The notes beneath the pieces were generated by a model. It was not told where the DNA came from and ran no database searches. It saw only the letters and a list, made by a program, of their open reading frames with translations. The translations under genes were made by a program, and so were the position numbers. Below, piece by piece: positions 62,129 through 64,000 of a stretch of DNA of 64,000 nucleotides (position 1 is its first letter; every line of letters starts with the position of its first letter). Location: contig CM016926.1 in assembly GCA_006247105.1 (NCBI GenBank), forward strand, positions 806,001 to 870,000, given 5' to 3'. This DNA comes from Giardia muris (Eukaryota; Fornicata; Diplomonadida; Hexamitidae).

Positions 62129-63790
62129 CTAGCTCCCCGTGGCTACCCCCGCCTTCTGGAGTTCCTTCTCAAGTCGGGTCACTTCCTTCGTCTTCTGCTT
62201 GAGTCGCTTGTTCAGGTCACGGATCTCCTCGTTGAGGCCAGCAATTGTTTGCTTATAACCCTTGATCGTTGTTTGCTCCTCCACTCGCAGTTGCCGTGGT
62301 CCTTCGACCAAATCACCATCAGATGGCTCGTCAAACTCCGGAGGTTCTCTAATGAGTGAGATTGGAAGTTCTCCTTTTTTCCCACCTCTAGCATAGGCCA
62401 AAAGCTCCCGATACTGAGTTGCCTCTTCTCGTAGTCGTTCCTGTGCCCCATTAAGCAAGGCGCGCAAGGTGTCATTCTCACGCCGCAGATCTTCGGTTTG
62501 TTGGTTATGGGCAAGGATAGAATCCAGAAGCGCTTGAGCCTGAGTCGTATGGACCTTGAGCAGGTCCGGTTCGGAGGGATCAAGCCCGTACTCAAGCAGA
62601 CCTGCGATACGCGCGTTCAGCACGCGGTTCTCGTTCTTCAGCGTCTCCAACTCATTGTCCTGGCCCGGGAGACGGTCAAAGTACTTGGCGAGGTTCTGTG
62701 CCGCCACGGTCATCTTCCGTAGGTTCTCCTTTGTCAGCCCTTGGACCAAGGGCCCACGCTTCCCAACTCCGGTTGGATGACGTGGTAGAACAGGTAGGGA
62801 CATGTTAACCCCACGTCCCAATGGCCCCTGAGCGGTTGAAAGATTCATCCCGGAATAAGTGAGTCCGACGAGAGACAACGTCAAATTGTTCCCCGGACGT
62901 GGGACTGGCCTCCTGGCGAGCTGGTGGGACGTGGAGCGCGACCCAGGATTTAGGAGGACGGTATCCAGCTTTGCGTCATCACTACTTGATGCATCTAGAG
63001 TAAGAGAGGCGGTCATGGGGATTGCCACTGCCCCGGCTGCCGCAATTTGTGTAGACGTCGGACCAGGGTTCGGTCTCGTACCATCACCCCCTTGTGCCCG
63101 CACCTGTGACGCCTCAAAACCGGTGGATGCCCCATTCTCATCATCGTTGCAATGAGCATACGCCTCGAGTGCCGCCATTCTTCTCCGATAAAGTTCGCAG
63201 TACGTGCAATTTCCTTTGAAAGTTGGCCCAGGATTCGACTCAATTAGCTCGCGTAATTCGGCGTTTCCATACGTTGGGTTCTCGACGAGCCGTAAGGCCG
63301 CGTCAGCGTCGGCTGCTGTGGTATATGGTGATCTAAGGAGGGTACAGACCGCACCGAAATCTTCCATAGATATAGCCTCATGTAAGGGGGTTCTTTCTCC
63401 AGGGAGGACGGTACGGGAGCCATAGAAGTGAGATAGGAGCTCAAGGTTACGATGGCGTCCGGCCCGAATTGCCTCAACGAGTGGAGATCCATGTGTAACG
63501 GGTAGTGGAGAGACGGGTTTGAACAACTCATGTGTGAGAAGGGCCACGCAGACCCGATCATTCAGACGCCCAGCCGCGAGCGCGAGCGGAGAGAGTCCAT
63601 CCTCCGTAGGGTAAGAAGCCTCGTACTCCACAAGGAACTTGACGATCTCAACCCAATCGTGCTCGACGGCAATGATCAGGGCCGTCTTCCCATCAAGATT
63701 CCTCGAGCCCGCAAAAGTCTTCACGTGCTGACGGATGAAGACTATATCCTGGTCGAGCACGGCGTCGAACCAATCGGCCGAATCTGGCAT
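62129..63790 (-). CDS. Ankyrin-repeat protein with C-terminal coiled coil
   Basis: The 553-residue protein has about five N-terminal ankyrin repeats (TALIIAVEHDWVEIVKFLVEYEASY, SPLALAAGRLNDRVCVALL, TPLHEAISMEDFGAVCTLL), a disordered middle, and coiled coils from about 375 to the end (ENRVLNARIAGLLEYGL; EIRDLNKRLKQKTKEVTRLEKELQKAG). It is a 21.1-type scaffold. A CTYCELYRRRM segment near 196 has two Cys. The ATG follows CCCTAAAAAA. Confidence 0.85.
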   Translation of the reverse strand: MPDSADWFDAVLDQDIVFIRQHVKTFAGSRNLDGKTALIIAVEHDWVEIVKFLVEYEASYPTEDGLSPLALAAGRLNDRVCVALLTHELFKPVSPLPVTHGSPLVEAIRAGRHRNLELLSHFYGSRTVLPGERTPLHEAISMEDFGAVCTLLRSPYTTAADADAALRLVENPTYGNAELRELIESNPGPTFKGNCTYCELYRRRMAALEAYAHCNDDENGASTGFEASQVRAQGGDGTRPNPGPTSTQIAAAGAVAIPMTASLTLDASSSDDAKLDTVLLNPGSRSTSHQLARRPVPRPGNNLTLSLVGLTYSGMNLSTAQGPLGRGVNMSLPVLPRHPTGVGKRGPLVQGLTKENLRKMTVAAQNLAKYFDRLPGQDNELETLKNENRVLNARIAGLLEYGLDPSEPDLLKVHTTQAQALLDSILAHNQQTEDLRRENDTLRALLNGAQERLREEATQYRELLAYARGGKKGELPISLIREPPEFDEPSDGDLVEGPRQLRVEEQTTIKGYKQTIAGLNEEIRDLNKRLKQKTKEVTRLEKELQKAGVATGS

Positions 63791-63816
63791 TTTTTAGGGA
63801 ACCGTTCGAAGCCAGT

Positions 63817-63999
63817 TCAGAGGGCAAGAAGGGGTAGGAACGCGCTCCGACCGTAGCGGACGGCCAGCTCGAGGGCGGTGACGCCGGCACCGCCATGGTA
63901 CTGGGCGCCCGAGCGCGTCGCCGCCTCGAGAGGAGCAAGAAGCGGGACGACCGTGGTCTTGTTTGAGATGATGGCTAGCATCAGAGCGGTTAAGCCCCG
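63817..63999 (-). CDS. C-terminal end of another ankyrin-repeat gene (partial)
   Basis: A minus-strand frame enters from the right edge and ends at TGA (63819-63817) after 60 codons. It reads GLTALMLAIISNKTTVVPLL, then APLEAA and VTALELAVRYGRSAFLPLLAL, two ankyrin repeats of the Giardia 21.1 style. It lies 26 bp upstream of the next minus gene. The N-terminus is outside the window, so it may or may not carry a kinase domain. Confidence 0.75.
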   Translation of the reverse strand, partial: RGLTALMLAIISNKTTVVPLLAPLEAATRSGAQYHGGAGVTALELAVRYGRSAFLPLLAL

Positions 64000-64000
64000 G

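Noticed and set aside
1..64000. CRISPR arrays, transposons and long direct repeats
   Set aside because: None seen on reading both strands; the repeated protein patterns are ankyrin repeats, not DNA repeats.

Overview
The window is nuclear DNA of a diplomonad, almost certainly a Giardia. The protein set points there: ankyrin-repeat proteins of the Giardia 21.1 type, NEK-related pseudokinases fused to ankyrin repeats, a short [FeFe]-hydrogenase, a very short cis-prenyltransferase and a DPE2-like glucanotransferase. TAA and TAG end genes here, so the TAR=Gln code of Spironucleus and Trepomonas does not apply. Genes are intronless as read and packed almost end to end. Starts follow tiny A/T-rich stretches, and several ends carry the Giardia AGTRAAY polyadenylation signal, often overlapping the stop codon. 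The extreme compaction and third-position GC suggest a species such as G. muris rather than G. intestinalis, but that is inference.

Left part (1-13.7 kb): a divergent gene running off the left edge, a Myb protein, a proline-rich protein, a 4-alpha-glucanotransferase (CBM20-CBM20-GH77), small unknown proteins, a NEK-like pseudokinase, a SPATA17-like IQ protein, a 1349-residue unknown and the 18S rRNA-processing factor RCL1. Next to RCL1 lies a previously unmarked box C/D snoRNA candidate (about 13848-13903, + strand). Its D' guide matches a highly conserved LSU rRNA sequence, and the D box is followed directly by the Giardia ncRNA 3'-processing motif.

Middle part (13.9-33 kb): two abutting minus-strand genes, a CDK1/2-type kinase, a CNNM/CorC-like membrane protein, coatomer beta-COP, a cyclin-like protein, a BUB3/RAE1 WD40 protein overlapped by a 65-residue gene, cis-prenyltransferase, a GTP-PEPCK-like protein that has lost its P-loop, a 1876-residue orphan, and a protein with a plant-style CCT motif.

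Right part (33-64 kb): two tandem paralogous pseudokinase-ankyrin genes, further ankyrin proteins, a coiled-coil protein with an unresolved start, a possible BRCT protein, a P4-ATPase flippase, several unknown proteins, a NAT9-like acetyltransferase, a PH/GRAM-like protein, a ubiquitin-like protein, a TPR protein with a lysine tail, a UFM1-like protein without the conjugating glycine, a 940-residue unknown, [FeFe]-hydrogenase, an ankyrin/coiled-coil protein and the end of another ankyrin gene at the right edge.

There is no operon logic: neighbours sit in mixed orientation with 8-40 bp shared promoters and touching or overlapping 3' ends. Functional themes are cell-cycle and kinase signalling (CDK, cyclin-like, BUB3-like, NEK), membrane traffic (beta-COP, flippase), rRNA maturation (RCL1 plus snoRNA) and anaerobic and glycogen metabolism (hydrogenase, glucanotransferase). 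No tRNA, rRNA, transposon or CRISPR array was found.
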